The position numbers were made by a program, and so were the translations under genes. Positions 1 through 10,902 of a stretch of 64,000 bases of DNA are shown one piece after another; within the stretch, counting starts at the first letter, position 1; each line of letters starts with the position of its first letter. The notes under the pieces are model-generated. The model made no database searches, was not told the origin of the DNA, and saw nothing but the letters and a program-made list of their open reading frames with translations. The stretch lies in assembly GCA_950295325.1 (NCBI GenBank), contig OX485803.1, positions 930,001-994,000 of the forward strand, written 5' to 3'. The DNA comes from Polytrichum commune. Lineage: Eukaryota > Streptophyta > Polytrichopsida > Polytrichales > Polytrichaceae.

Positions 1-3000
1 CCGCTTCCGACACATGTGCTTGCTCCTCTTTGTTCCGATACCAATCGGAAGGCACATTGGGGTAATCTTTCACATCTTGACCTACAACTATCCCCGTAGA
101 CGTGGTCTTGAAATGTAAAGGCTCCTCCAATTTCGATGACTCAATAATCACATCCTCCTCTTGAGTCCCATCTACATGAATTAAACTAACCTCACCCTCT
201 TCCACGTCATCTACCCAAGGTGTTAACCCACCGCTAACCCACTCTTCCTCGGTGAGCACCTCACATGGCTCCAACAATGAGCCCTCTCCTAAACTAACAC
301 TAGGAAATTCACTCCCTAAGCCTACTTGGTGAAATGTAACCATTACATCAACCTCGGACTCGGGGTACTCCCTTAGCCATTGGGCATAATCCCCATTATC
401 CCCATAATTGTAAAAATTAGGACCTAGACTTCCCGAGCCCGAATCTATAACAACCCTTTGACCTTCGGGATGGACGACTCCCACCAATGCCTTGCCAATC
501 TCATTCTCGTTTAAGTCATCAATTTCCTTCTCCAATGGCAAATACATCTCCTTCTCCATCCATCCTTCTAATGAACCAATGGACACTATGACCCTATTAC
601 CCTCCGGACCATAAGTGATGGATGGTTTAGGTCCACCCCAATTGACCATAGCATTCGCCATCCGCAACCAAGGCCTACCTAGCAAAATGGGGAAGGTGTC
701 CTTGTTGGAGTGCATTTTAATGACATGGAAGGTGACCAAGTACTCCTCACCTCCCGTAGTCATTCTACAATCCTTGATCATCCCCAAAGGCGTAGTCGAA
801 CTTTGATTTGCCATATTTATGACCAAAGGTGAAGGCCCCGTGAGTCCAAGTCCCAATTTTTTCATAGTATCCTCCGGTAGTATATTTAGACTACTCCCTC
901 CGTCGACTAGCACATTAGGAACCACCTTATCTACTATAACAACTTCTATTTCTATAGCTTTCACGTCTCTTCCACCTTGTGATTGGATCCTAGCGGCTAT
1001 TTTAGCTTTCACCTTCCTCATCCTCTTGTGTACCGGCATTCCCTCCTTTAATGTTTTCCTTGCCGTGGGTGAAATTTCCAATAGTTGGCCGAAAGTAATA
1101 TCCGCCTTGAGTGTACTAAGGTCCGCCCACAAGTCGTACCCGGTAGATCTTTCCACCTTAGAATTACCCACTACGTCAAATTCGTCTACGGGAACCCCCG
1201 GTCCTTCCCATTCACCCACATCGCTATTATCCAAGTCATGTACCGCATTAGTCCTCTCCCTATCTTGTAAAATTATATTTTCCCTCTCCACATCCTTAGT
1301 AGCTCTTCTAGCTACCCTATCCAACTCGGAGAGATTAATCTCTTCATCCGAAGAGTAATTTCCTTGCTCTCCTATTCCTACCTCCAACGGGGCATCCCCT
1401 CTCCTAGCCCTAGTAGTTACCGCTAGTGCAGGTGCTTCTTCAACCACATCCTTACCCTTCACTAACTCATATGTAATAGCATTGGTGTGAGGAGGCCATT
1501 GACTTTGCTCCTCTCCAATTCTCGTTGGGAGAGGAAGCATGTCATCACATGTGGCCTCCAACACTCCATCCATGAACCTAACATCTTGGGAGTTAGATGG
1601 TCCCGGATCCGTTGGAGGCGCTTGTCTCCCGTTACTACCATTAGGTGGAACTCCTTGTCTATTTTGTATTGGAATGTAACCGGTTGTAGTTTGCAAGCCC
1701 GCCGGTGGATGAAAAGTTTGCCTAGCATTACTATGGTCATAGTATAAGTTAGGTGGCCTAAGTTCATTGGCCGGTACTCCTTGTGGCCTAGCACCTCGCA
1801 TATTATCCCTTGCTTGTTGTTGTGGATTAGCCACCGGGTAAGGGACATTAATTATTTTGTCCGGTTGTCGACACGTATCCGAGGGATGACTTCCTCCACA
1901 ATTGCTACAATTAAACTCTTGACCTTCGGACCAACATTGTCCTTGAGCGTGCCACCTTCCACAAAAGGGATGAAATTCCTTCTTCTCTAAATTTTGGCCA
2001 CCTTGCCCTCTAGGTTGTGGTCCTCTATTGCTTCCATTTCCATAGTGAGGTGGCGCTTGACCTCGTTGATTTTGTTGAGGTGGGTTACCGTTTCCTCTTT
2101 GGTCACGGTTTTGTCCACTTCTACAAAATTGACGCGTGTGGCCCGGTTGGCCACATTGGACACACCATAATCCGGAAGAATGCCTACCCGACTCAACCGG
2201 GGGTGGAGGCCCCGGTTGTTGACTCCGGATCATTAATGACATTTGATCCGTGAGGCTTTGCATTTGTTTTATCATAGCCTCTTGGAATCCTAGTTGGCTA
2301 GCACCTAGTCTTCTCTCAACCTCCTCCAAGTGTGGATCCGTTCTAGGGGCCGGTAGTGCCAAAAGAGGTGCCGGTTCCCTAACCGCTAAAGGTCGGGGAC
2401 CGGTGTCCACAATGGCATATGGAATTTGGTTCTCATACTTAGCGGGTTCTACCGCTACCACCCCAGGGCGTATGGGGATGAATTGTGGGGTCAATTCATC
2501 CTCCCTTCTCCATAGCCTTTCGTGATCTTTATCCAAGTTTTCAATATCTCTAGCCGCACGCTTGGCATCCGCCGAGGTCAAGGGATTCCTTTCTAGAACA
2601 CCCCTAATAGTTCCGGACTTAAAAAACCCTTGAATGAAAAATTGCTTTAGCGTGTCGTCGTTGAGCATGGTACCCACAAATCTAGTGCACACTAAATCAA
2701 ACCTCCTAATGTAAGCCGAAATTTCTTCCTCCCTTCCTTGCTTCAATGACGACAATGCCCTTAATGCGGTACTTTGACCCACTTCCGGCCTAAATTCGTT
2801 AAGAAACTCCCTTTGTAATTGTTCCCATCCCCTAAAATGTCCCTCGGCATGATCCCGATACCATTCATAGGCTTCCCCCTCTAGAGTGGTAGGAAACCAC
2901 ACTAACCAATAACCCGGGTTGGTTATGAGGAAGCTAGCCAACCGTTCGATATACCGTTCCATGTGCCGAGAGGGGTCCTCATCCTTGGTCCCATAAAATT

Positions 3001-3457
3001 TAGGGAGATGAGATGGCATATCCATCGCCGCTAAATTTTGTGGAACCACAATTGGTAGGCCTCTTGGCCTAACCAATGGGTCTATTGGAGGTATAGGAGG
3101 TATGGGCGGAATTGGGGGTATGGGTGGTGGATCCATCCCCCGTTCCTCGGCCATGGTGACCGGTGAACTATTCAACAATCCCCTATCAACTTCTACCGGG
3201 AATTCTTCTCTAAGTGTGTAATTTTCCGAAGAAGTTTCACCACTCAATTTGGAGGGAGTGATCTCCTCTTCAAGTTGAGCTCCAAGTTCTAAGGTGTCTA
3301 GAATTGACCTAGTCCTAGGTTCGACGTTCAAACAACTCTCTATTCTAACATTATCTTGTTCTAATCTATCACTGATTTTAGAGGACCGCCTCTTTCGAGT
3401 AGATTTCTCTAGTCCTACTATCAAACTTGGTTTTTGTGAGCGAGTCCTACCTTGCAT
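1..3457 (-). CDS. Gag-protease part of a retrotransposon polyprotein (partial, 3' end outside window)
   Basis: One frame runs without a stop from an ATG at 3457 to the window edge, at least 1,150 codons. A basic N-terminus and a proline-rich stretch of PPIPPI type precede a retrotransposon Gag domain, recognised by LVWFPTTLEG followed by AYEWY (about 2865-2960). Two zinc knuckles follow: CVQCGQPGHTRQFC near residue 432, and CSNCGGSHPSDTC near residue 517, which has three rather than four residues before the histidine. Near residue 852 is the retropepsin active-site motif VDGGSS (902-904 encodes the Asp), and later ILLGRPWL (about 660-690), the usual C-terminal hydrophobic protease motif. The active site reads D-G-G rather than D-T/S-G, a variant I believe occurs in plant retroelement proteases. 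The product packages element RNA and processes the polyprotein. Confidence 0.85.
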   Translation of the reverse strand, partial: MQGRTRSQKPSLIVGLEKSTRKRRSSKISDRLEQDNVRIESCLNVEPRTRSILDTLELGAQLEEEITPSKLSGETSSENYTLREEFPVEVDRGLLNSSPVTMAEERGMDPPPIPPIPPIPPIPPIDPLVRPRGLPIVVPQNLAAMDMPSHLPKFYGTKDEDPSRHMERYIERLASFLITNPGYWLVWFPTTLEGEAYEWYRDHAEGHFRGWEQLQREFLNEFRPEVGQSTALRALSSLKQGREEEISAYIRRFDLVCTRFVGTMLNDDTLKQFFIQGFFKSGTIRGVLERNPLTSADAKRAARDIENLDKDHERLWRREDELTPQFIPIRPGVVAVEPAKYENQIPYAIVDTGPRPLAVREPAPLLALPAPRTDPHLEEVERRLGASQLGFQEAMIKQMQSLTDQMSLMIRSQQPGPPPPVESGRHSSGLWCVQCGQPGHTRQFCRSGQNRDQRGNGNPPQQNQRGQAPPHYGNGSNRGPQPRGQGGQNLEKKEFHPFCGRWHAQGQCWSEGQEFNCSNCGGSHPSDTCRQPDKIINVPYPVANPQQQARDNMRGARPQGVPANELRPPNLYYDHSNARQTFHPPAGLQTTTGYIPIQNRQGVPPNGSNGRQAPPTDPGPSNSQDVRFMDGVLEATCDDMLPLPTRIGEEQSQWPPHTNAITYELVKGKDVVEEAPALAVTTRARRGDAPLEVGIGEQGNYSSDEEINLSELDRVARRATKDVERENIILQDRERTNAVHDLDNSDVGEWEGPGVPVDEFDVVGNSKVERSTGYDLWADLSTLKADITFGQLLEISPTARKTLKEGMPVHKRMRKVKAKIAARIQSQGGRDVKAIEIEVVIVDKVVPNVLVDGGSSLNILPEDTMKKLGLGLTGPSPLVINMANQSSTTPLGMIKDCRMTTGGEEYLVTFHVIKMHSNKDTFPILLGRPWLRMANAMVNWGGPKPSITYGPEGNRVIVSIGSLEGWMEKEMYLPLEKEIDDLNENEIGKALVGVVHPEGQRVVIDSGSGSLGPNFYNYGDNGDYAQWLREYPESEVDVMVTFHQVGLGSEFPSVSLGEGSLLEPCEVLTEEEWVSGGLTPWVDDVEEGEVSLIHVDGTQEEDVIIESSKLEEPLHFKTTSTGIVVGQDVKDYPNVPSDWYRNKEEQAHVSEA

Positions 3458-4344
3458 TCCATAAGAATCGATCGACCCTCACTTGACCACACATAATCCT
3501 AGCAATTCCCCTCTTAATATTTTCACTTGTCTTGGTGTGGTTATAATTTTTTTTAGGAGGTGAGGAAAAGAACCTGCAAGCCCACTTAGGTGAAAGAATC
3601 CCAATAGGGGATAGGCATGTTCATGTTAATTTTTTGGTTAAGTCGGAGCATCACCTCCGCACCTTCCCGCAAATTAACACTCACCACAATACCGATTGTG
3701 AGGGGGTGACCTTCCGAGTAGATTATGTTAAAAGTCGAGGCTTCACCCTTCAACTTCTCACACCATCCACAATTCGGGAATTACCCTCTACAACGGATAA
3801 CAACAATCACGAGTACAAAAGGCATTCCTTAATTAGTTAATGAGTTCACTTTGAAGAAATAAACATACCTTGAGCAATCGCATCCCCCTGTGAGTTAGCA
3901 CTCCCCTCAATCGTGACTCAATGTAACAACACCATAAACTTTGTGAAATATTAATTTAATCTAGAGCATGAAATGACAACTCCCAAAACTTTGAGACTCA
4001 CCCCGAGGTGAGTGTCAAAGTTCAATGTCCTAAGGTGAATTTACCATCTAATGTTTTAATGAGCTACTCGGTTATAGGTTCCTTTTAAGTTCTTAGCAAA
4101 TCCCCAAAAAGGTTGAGGACGTACCTTCGCCGCGCTCCTTCCTCAAAAATGAATTTGCGTAATTGACAATGCAATTCATTCCAAGGAATAGTTGAAATAC
4201 AATGAATTCAAATGTAACCCAAAGAGAGAATACTTACCGAGTTTCGGGTGCTCCTTCCCTTCTCTCAAGTTTGTGTCTCCAATTTTTCCTAGTTGCCTCC
4301 AAGTCTCCTAGTCGCCTCCAAGTCTTGTAACTACCTTCCGCTTC
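3458..4344 (-). other. Retrotransposon untranslated leader
   Basis: About 890 bases between the primer-binding site and the gag ATG on the minus strand. No substantial open frame is seen on the minus strand. It probably holds the packaging signal, but none can be recognised by eye. Confidence 0.5.
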
Positions 4345-4363
4345 GCTCCCGGCGGACGCACCA
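4345..4363 (-). other. Primer-binding site (minus-strand DNA synthesis)
   Basis: On the minus strand the sequence TGGTGCGTCCGCCGGGAG begins four bases after the inferred LTR end. It starts with TGG, the complement of a tRNA CCA tail, and is similar in layout to the tRNA-Asp-type sites of plant Ty3/gypsy elements (TGGCGCCGTTGCCGGGG). The tRNA was not identified by search. Confidence 0.6.
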
Positions 4364-4725
4364 ATTATGTGAGGCCAAACCCCCCACCCTTAAGCGTCCG
4401 TAGTCCGAGTAGTGGGTTTGGGCTCACATTCCTCCGCGGTATTGGATTTGGACTTGGATGAGTCCATAGTGCAAGGTTCACCCTTCAAGTGGTCTTGGAT
4501 TTAACTTTGGTCTTTGCTTCCTTTGTCTTGCCATCGCGAGAGTGCTCCACATTCTCCATTAAGTTGTGCACGTGGTTTATTTTTAAAGAGAGGATGCAAG
4601 TGTTAAAAAAAACACTATTCTCTATAGTCAATCTCAAATACATTTACTTGTGAAAGCCACACATAACACTAACTAGCATAATGTAACTAACTACTTGTCT
4701 ATGAGCTAATTAGGTAGGCTATCTA

Positions 4726-4972
4726 CTAAGCTCCTTCATGAACCCATCTCTTTACTTTCTAATTACATAAACCTAGCTCCTTCATAAACCCAGCTTCTTA
4801 GCTTCTAACTAAACAAACCCAGCTCCTTCATGAACCCAGCTCCTTAGCTTCTAACTAAACAAACCCAGCTCCTTCATAAACCCAGCTCCTTCATGAACCC
4901 AGCTCCTTAGCTTCTAACTAAACAAACCCAGGTCCTTCATAAACCCAGCTTCTTCATGAACCCACAACTTTG
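4726..4972. repeat. Short tandem repeats in the LTR (AACCCAGCTCCTTCAT units)
   Basis: The phrases AACCCAGCTCCTTCATRAA and AGCTTCTAACTAAACAA alternate five to six times with small changes, inside the LTR and downstream of its putative TATA box in the direction of element transcription. Confidence 0.8.
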
Positions 4973-5472
4973 TAGTTGTAATCCCCAACTACCTCACTAA
5001 TTATTCAAGCCCTTAACTAATCTTCCTACCTAATTTCCCTAATTCTACTAACAACCCCTTTCTAATCACACAATTCTTCTCTAATCCTAAAATCCTAAAA
5101 TCCTAGAGAGGAGAGGGGGAGAGAGAATTTCCTAACTTCACTAAGACTAACTAATCCACACAAGTATATTTTTGCACTCATCACAACATCAAGTGCTCAA
5201 CTCTTAAACATGGAACTTGCAACCACGTGTATTCAAAACATGAACTTTAAGTACCACAATTTGGAATCATGAATTAACTTTAAAATCCTTCACGTCAACA
5301 CTAATTCTACCAAGAGGTCAAGCCCTCTTCAAGGCTAACAAGCCTTGGCTCTCAAACTAAAAACTAAGCACACACATGTGCTCCAATATGGCTTCCCACA
5401 CCCACACTTATAACTCGTGGGGTGCCTTGGAGCACAAAGGAAAGAGAGGATGAATGAGGGAAGAATGAGGGA

Positions 5473-5479
5473 TTATATA
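5473..5479 (-). promoter_or_regulatory. Putative TATA box of the LTR promoter
   Basis: TATATAA on the minus strand (CTATATAATCCC), within the LTR. Just upstream (about 5485-5508) is the inverted repeat CTTGAGGG...CACCCTCAAG. Transcription would start near 5440-5450 and run leftward into gag. Inferred from motif and position only. Confidence 0.4.
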
Positions 5480-6180
5480 GTAAGCTTGAGGGGGTGAGCA
5501 CCCTCAAGGCTCACGATAAGCCCTTGAGATTTCCTCCTACTTAGTAGGCGCCAATCCTATCTTCTAAGCCTTCCTCCCTCAAATGATCAACAAGGATCCT
5601 AATTCGAACATTTAACTAGCCTTGGCTTTCTACCTACCACACTTTACCAAACTTGGGATGCTTCAACCCAAACTTAGCCTCCTTCGCTTTCCGCCGCCAT
5701 AACTTTCTCCCCTTACTTTCCCAAATCGTCGCTCACCACTTAATTCAAACCACGATGCTTAACTCGTGATTTGATTGGTGCTTTGAGAATTTGCTTATCC
5801 TCCACCTTGCATTCTTCCTTGGGCCTTCCCCATTAAGTGGCCATGATGAGGTGGTCCACTTGTGCGCTCCATGTGATCCTCCATTCATCCCAATTCGAAT
5901 GCACTTGCCTCTTGAGTCACTTTGGTTGTCTCCATCCATTTGTACTAGCCTACTCACTAACTACTCAATCCAAGTTCTCCTTACCTATCCTCATTCACTC
6001 AAATCCTTCCGAAGGTAAAAACACAATAACAACTCACATCCTAGCCTCTTACAACATGGTACTTCTAAGACTAACATTTCACTCTTTTTATATTTTTGTG
6101 AAGTAACATGCTACTTCAAAGTGCATCAACTAACGTTTCAAGGGTCTAAGACTAAATGTGGGCACCCTTTTGGGCTCACA

Positions 6181-6466
6181 CCTTGTCACAACCAAACTAC
6201 GTTAATTTTTAGAGTTGAGAAGTGGATCCAGGATTGGCACCCGTGTCATGCATTCAAACGGACCCTAGAAGAGGCCCAATCCCCATTCGCAACCACTCAT
6301 CATCAATCACAAGATCATATGCCAAATAACAAATCATTCACATGACACGCACACGCTATCATTCCGCCCTCGAATTACAAATGCCAAACTCGGCATGCCA
6401 CTCACAAAAGCACCTTACCTTAACGGTCATTGTGCTTCCATTCCCATCCATTGGAACCTCCTTTGA
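6181..6466. other. Spacer between LTR retrotransposon and MULE
   Basis: About 290 bases with no recognisable gene. This is the DNA into which the MULE inserted; it continues at 18774 on the other side. Confidence 0.4.
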
Positions 6467-6477
6467 GCCTCACTTTT
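6467..6477. repeat. Target-site duplication, left copy (11 bp)
   Basis: GCCTCACTTTT lies directly before the left MULE end and is found again, identical, at 18763-18773 directly after the right end. MULEs typically duplicate 8-11 bp. Confidence 0.85.
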
Positions 6478-6545
6478 GGGAGACGTTAAACACCCCCCTA
6501 CGAAATTGTAGGGGGCAGCGTCAGCAAAAAGATGCCCTGCCCGGG
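6478..6545 (+). repeat. MULE left terminal inverted repeat
   Basis: About 68 bp matching the reverse complement of 18695-18762 with some mismatches. It contains an internal stem-loop, CCCCCTAC-GAAATT-GTAGGGGG. The shared core on both ends is GACGTTAAAC followed by the C-rich/G-rich stem and GTCAG. Confidence 0.8.
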
Positions 6546-7084
6546 CTGCCGGCAGCGCTGTCAGCGTCGACAGAATCTGTCGTTACTGTTCCGTCCGACA
6601 TTCATCCACCGGATGACGTACGACGCCCCCCTTCACCATACACCCGGCTCCTAACCACAACCAACGTGGTCCTTCACGGCCATGTCCTTCACGTCCGCGT
6701 CCACGTCATTCCGGGAAATGCGGATCTGAGATCTAAAATTTTAGGGTTCCGGCCGTCGACTGCCGGCTACTTTTTGGAGGATGCCAGCTGTGTTTGTGTA
6801 GGGTTGATCCACACCCTTGTCAACAGAATGACATCTCATTCAATGTTGCAACATGATCTTATGAAAGCACCATGCACAATGCACATAGATGGGTAGGGTT
6901 TACCACAACTTCGACAAGTCTGCTCATTTTGAGTTCATGGAGGTATAGGGTTTAGGGTTTAGAGACCAATAGTGTAGGCTTCATGCACATACTCTTCTCA
7001 ACCAAAGGACATGGCATTGAATGTTGAAACATGATCTTATCCGCACACCATACACAATAGACATAGCTGATCACAACTTCCACA

Positions 7085-7595
7085 AGGCTGTTGTTTTAGG
7101 AACTCACTGATTCCACAAGTATGCTGATCCAGCAGTCTGCTGTTTCAGAGTCACACTGATTCCACAAATATGCTGATTCACAAGTCTGCTCTTTCAAAGT
7201 CACATAATTTCACCAAGTATGCTGATTCACAAGTCTGATGTTTCAAAGTCACAGAATTTCACCAAGTATGCTGATTCACAAGTCTGCTCTTTCAAAGTCA
7301 TAGAATTTAACCAAGTAGTGTGATGCACAAGTCTGCTCTTTCAGAGTCACACTGATTCCAAGAGTATGCTGGTTCACATGCCTGTTGTTTCAGAGTGACA
7401 TTGATTCCACAATCCTGCAGATTCACGTGTTTGTTGTTTCAGAGTCACAGAATATCAATAAGTCTGTTGATTCACAAGTCTGTTGTTTCAGAGTCACAGA
7501 ATATCAACAAGTCTGTTGTTTCAGGGTCAAATAACTTCAACAAGTCTGCTGTTTCAGAGTCAGGTAACTTCAACAAATCTGCTGTCTTAGGGTAT
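7085..7595 (+). repeat. Subterminal tandem repeats, about 50-bp units
   Basis: The phrases CACAAGTCTGCTSTTTCA, GAGTCACA and AATTTCACCAAGTATGCTGATT recur about ten times in front of the transposase ATG. Such subterminal arrays are common near MULE ends and may bind transposase or serve as promoter; that role is inference. Confidence 0.75.
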
Positions 7596-7620
7596 ATAGA
7601 GCTTATAGTTTAGGGTCCCC

Positions 7621-10600
7621 ATGGGTTCAACATCACAACCTGATGTGGTTGGAGGATTATCTTTACCACAAGGGTCCTTGGAGCATACTGATCCATCAGC
7701 ATTTCGAGCACAGCAGGTTGATATCCTTATGACTTTGCGAGAGACAATTCAAAGTCCTCCTCCTGGTGATTTTAGAATGGAGGACTTACTTTGGACAGAT
7801 CATGTCACCCACGGAAAGGGTAGGCATAAACCTTCGAGAATGGCACTGATTCCATGGGATAGATTGGGGGATTTCATCTCAGGCGAGGAACACCACCCAC
7901 TCTACCCATGCAAATTCAACCATGATGTCATTAGGCGAAACTTACCAAACTCACTGAGATCACCCCGGGCGCACAGTCCCGCGATTGTAATAAGGTTCTA
8001 TTTATTCCTCGTCCACCATATCTGATTTATCTGCAACTATGCTTTGTCTACAATCAATCTCATCATCCTAGTAGTTGACATTAATCTTTAATCTTTGTTC
8101 AGTGTCCTTCAATCTCTGAAATATGTCCTTCAATATCTGATGAATGTCCTTCAATCTCTGAACTATGTCCTTCATCATGAATGCATATATGTCGACCTTA
8201 TTTCATTCTGGGCTTCTGTGGAAGGCAGATATCGATGCCATTTCGGACCAGAGGACAAGTCTGAAGTTGTCCCAGTGGACATGCAAGCACTGCTTAAATC
8301 CACCCAGCAGAAAAGGGTGAAAAATAATGAAGCGCCAAAAAAGAAAGGGAAGAAAGTCGTACCTGAGTATGATGCGTTCCCTGTAACCAGGTCAACTGCT
8401 GCAAAGGTAAAGCGCGTGGGACGGACTGTCAGTGGTTTTTCCATAAAGAGAGGTTGTTTGCGTTCTTTTGTGGCCAAACAATCGTATCTTGATCCGGAGT
8501 TGTGCATATTGGTTTACGAGAACACCATGCACTTCAATGCCCGCGGTGAACATTGCCATGGATCAATGGTAACTGGATTCCGGTACGCGTTGGGTGCTGG
8601 TATTTCTGAAGACATGAAATACAAAATAACCAAAATGCAGGCTCTTGGGCTATCTCCTGCACAAATTATGCAACAACACACGAAGGAGGTTAGAGAATTG
8701 GCTTTGGCTAATGGCCCTGTTACTCGTGATACATTCCTTTTGCCAACTGATGTTAGGAATATTTGTCGCAAGCGTGCGGAAGAGCTATGGATGAAGCACC
8801 CGTCTGATCCTATCAGCGTACGTATGTGGTCGCTGGAAAATCCTGACAGTGTCTTCTACTATCAGGAACACTCACTCATGGATTTGAATTCTTCTACTCA
8901 GAATGACGCACCCTTTACAATTGGCATTCAAACTGAATGGCAGCTGGAAATGATGGACAAATTTGGTCACAACAGCGCACTCTCCATTGACGCCACATTT
9001 GGGACCACCCAAACACGGGTTTGACATTAACCTCCTCTTCATAGGTCGATTTTATGCATGTCCTTCATCATATAGAACGTCATTCAATATATAGATGTCT
9101 AGATGTTCTAGGGGTGTCATTCACGTTGTGTATAGGTCTATGAATGTAACTCACTGTTTTATGAATATCTAATAACGTCCTTCGCTTACTATGAAGGTCT
9201 ATGGCTGTGCTTCACTGTTGTATGAATATCTAATAAGTCCCTTCACTATATAAGCAAGTCCTTTTACCATCCACTACTCTCCATATTGAATTGAGGATGC
9301 CCTTCACTTGGTTGTCTTAGTATCCTCTATACACGGTTATGGTTTTTGACGACTGGAGGAATGGCATACCTGTGGCTTTCTTCGCCATATCACGAAGTCG
9401 TGAGCAGGACCTCACACCTGTCCTTCAAGCCCTTCACAACAGAGTATCCACACATAACCCAAATTGGTCTCCTTCATCAATCATAGTTGACAACGCCCAA
9501 GCAGCCTCAATGTATTGAGGTATAACTACCCTAACCATCGTGTCCTTCATTTTGATATTTGGGATATAGTTAAATATAAATCATACTGACCTTAACTTCC
9601 ATATGCAGGATTGTTTGGCCTGCTGCCAAGATCTTTCTGTGCCTGTGGCACGTTCGGAAGGCCTGGGTAGAAAATGCTGTCAAGAAAATTTCCACTGTGG
9701 GGGAGCGTACCGAAGTACTTCAGATGCTTGGTGATATTATGTATGGCAAAGGGTGTGTTGTTGACGACGATCCCATTGACTGGGCTCTGAAAAACCTCGA
9801 CAGGATTTGTAACACAAGACCCCGATCAGCTGCATTCATGAGGTACATTGACAAGGAATGGAGACCAAAAGTAGCGATGTGGTGTAAGGGGGCAAGGAGG
9901 ATACCTCATGCAGGCCAAAATACCAATTCCGCCATTGAGTCCTACCATTCGCTCTTGAAGAGCATATTGTCTTCCAGCAAGGAACGTTTTGTTGGAAGAC
10001 GCATGGATTGGCTCATTTTTCATCTCACGGGAGACGTAATTACACATTACTGGTATGGAGTACAGTGCAAGGCTTTTGGGTTTGTCAGAAACAAACATCA
10101 CGAGGGTCTGGTGTGCTCTGCGATCATACGCGCATCGGCAATACCGGACACACATGTCTTCATCTCCATGGCCGAAAACATAGCATACGTTAAGTCAGTG
10201 AACAACAGCCCAAAAACCTGGAAAATCTATTCGCCGGACTCCGAGTGGGCGCAGTGTGACTGTCCCGTCGCGCAGGAGGGCATGATATGCAAGCACACTG
10301 TCAAAGTATTCAAGATGCTCCACCCGGACATAATGGATGGTGTCATCGTGAGAGAAGCTGGTACAAGGCACGGAGTTGATCGCAACACTCCAATGTCGCT
10401 GTGTTATTCGAAGATTCACCACACCCTGCCCGATGAAGGACAGTCTCAGGCGAATTCAAACATTTTGAAGGACACTGACAACAATCAATGCGTGGATCTA
10501 GAGGCTGAAACCATAGGTGGCCATCTCGATGGCAATGTTGGTGGCTCTGAGGACCCCTTCGATGGGAGCTCGCAGATTTCACATGCCAATGTGTCCAATC

Positions 10601-10902
10601 CTATAGACTGCTCAGGATCTGACCAGGGAAACTCCCAAACTGTGTCTCGGACAACAGTCACTACCCTATACACTTCCTTGACAAAGAATGCAGATACATA
10701 CCCCATTCTTCAAGGATATTTGCTTGCGGACTTGAAGCACATCCATGGTAAGCAAACTGAGCTCATTGCTCGTGGTCACGCAACGTTGCCCCCAAGAGCC
10801 AGCCCTTCTTCCTTCCCAGCGCGCGACGGTGATAACTCCCTTAAGCGCCATCGGAGCTTCCTGGAAAACCTATCATCCAGGAAAAAATCATCACAACCGT
10901 AA
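7621..10902 (+). CDS. MURA-type Mutator-like transposase, four exons
   Basis: Inferred exons 7621-7994, 8229-9018, 9321-9511 and 9609-10902 join in frame to 882 codons plus stop, each intron GT...AG. The catalytic triad of MULE transposases is visible: first Asp in SIDATFGT (about residue 379), second in IIVDNAQAA (about 445), Glu in NTNSAIESYH (about 562). Between the second Asp and Glu is CLWHVRKAW, the C-x2-H motif of the family. A SWIM zinc finger, CDCPVAQEGMICKH, sits at about 668-681. A lysine-rich stretch near the start of exon 2 (KKKGKK) could be nuclear targeting. The product would bind the element ends and cut and paste them. The first junction (7994/8229) is the least certain. No catalytic residue is missing. 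Confidence 0.85.

Larger units (their letters stand above)
1..6180 (-). mobile_element. Ty3/gypsy-type LTR retrotransposon, 5' part (truncated by window edge)
   Basis: On the minus strand the parts come in retrotransposon order: an LTR-like block (about 4368-6180), a primer-binding site (about 4345-4363), an untranslated leader, then a single gag-protease frame that is still open at position 1. Reverse transcriptase, RNase H, integrase and the 3' LTR must lie to the left, outside the window. Assignment to the Ty3/gypsy group rests on the Gag type, the CCHC knuckles and protease following Gag in the same frame; it is not proven without the integrase/RT order. No stop interrupts the visible coding part, so the element may be young. 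The outer edge at 6180 is inferred from one LTR only. Confidence 0.8.
4368..6180 (-). repeat. 5' long terminal repeat of the retrotransposon (inferred limits)
   Basis: Read on the minus strand the block starts TGTGAGCCC and ends GGCCTCACA, giving the TG...CA ends and short inverted repeat expected of an LTR, directly before the primer-binding site. It is about 1.8 kb. Because the partner LTR is outside the window, the limits are inference; 6190 (TTGTCACA) is an alternative outer end. Confidence 0.55.

Noticed and set aside
819-1358. 179-codon plus-strand open frame
   Set aside because: It lies antisense to the protease part of the retrotransposon frame, which has clear motifs; the plus frame has no recognisable content.
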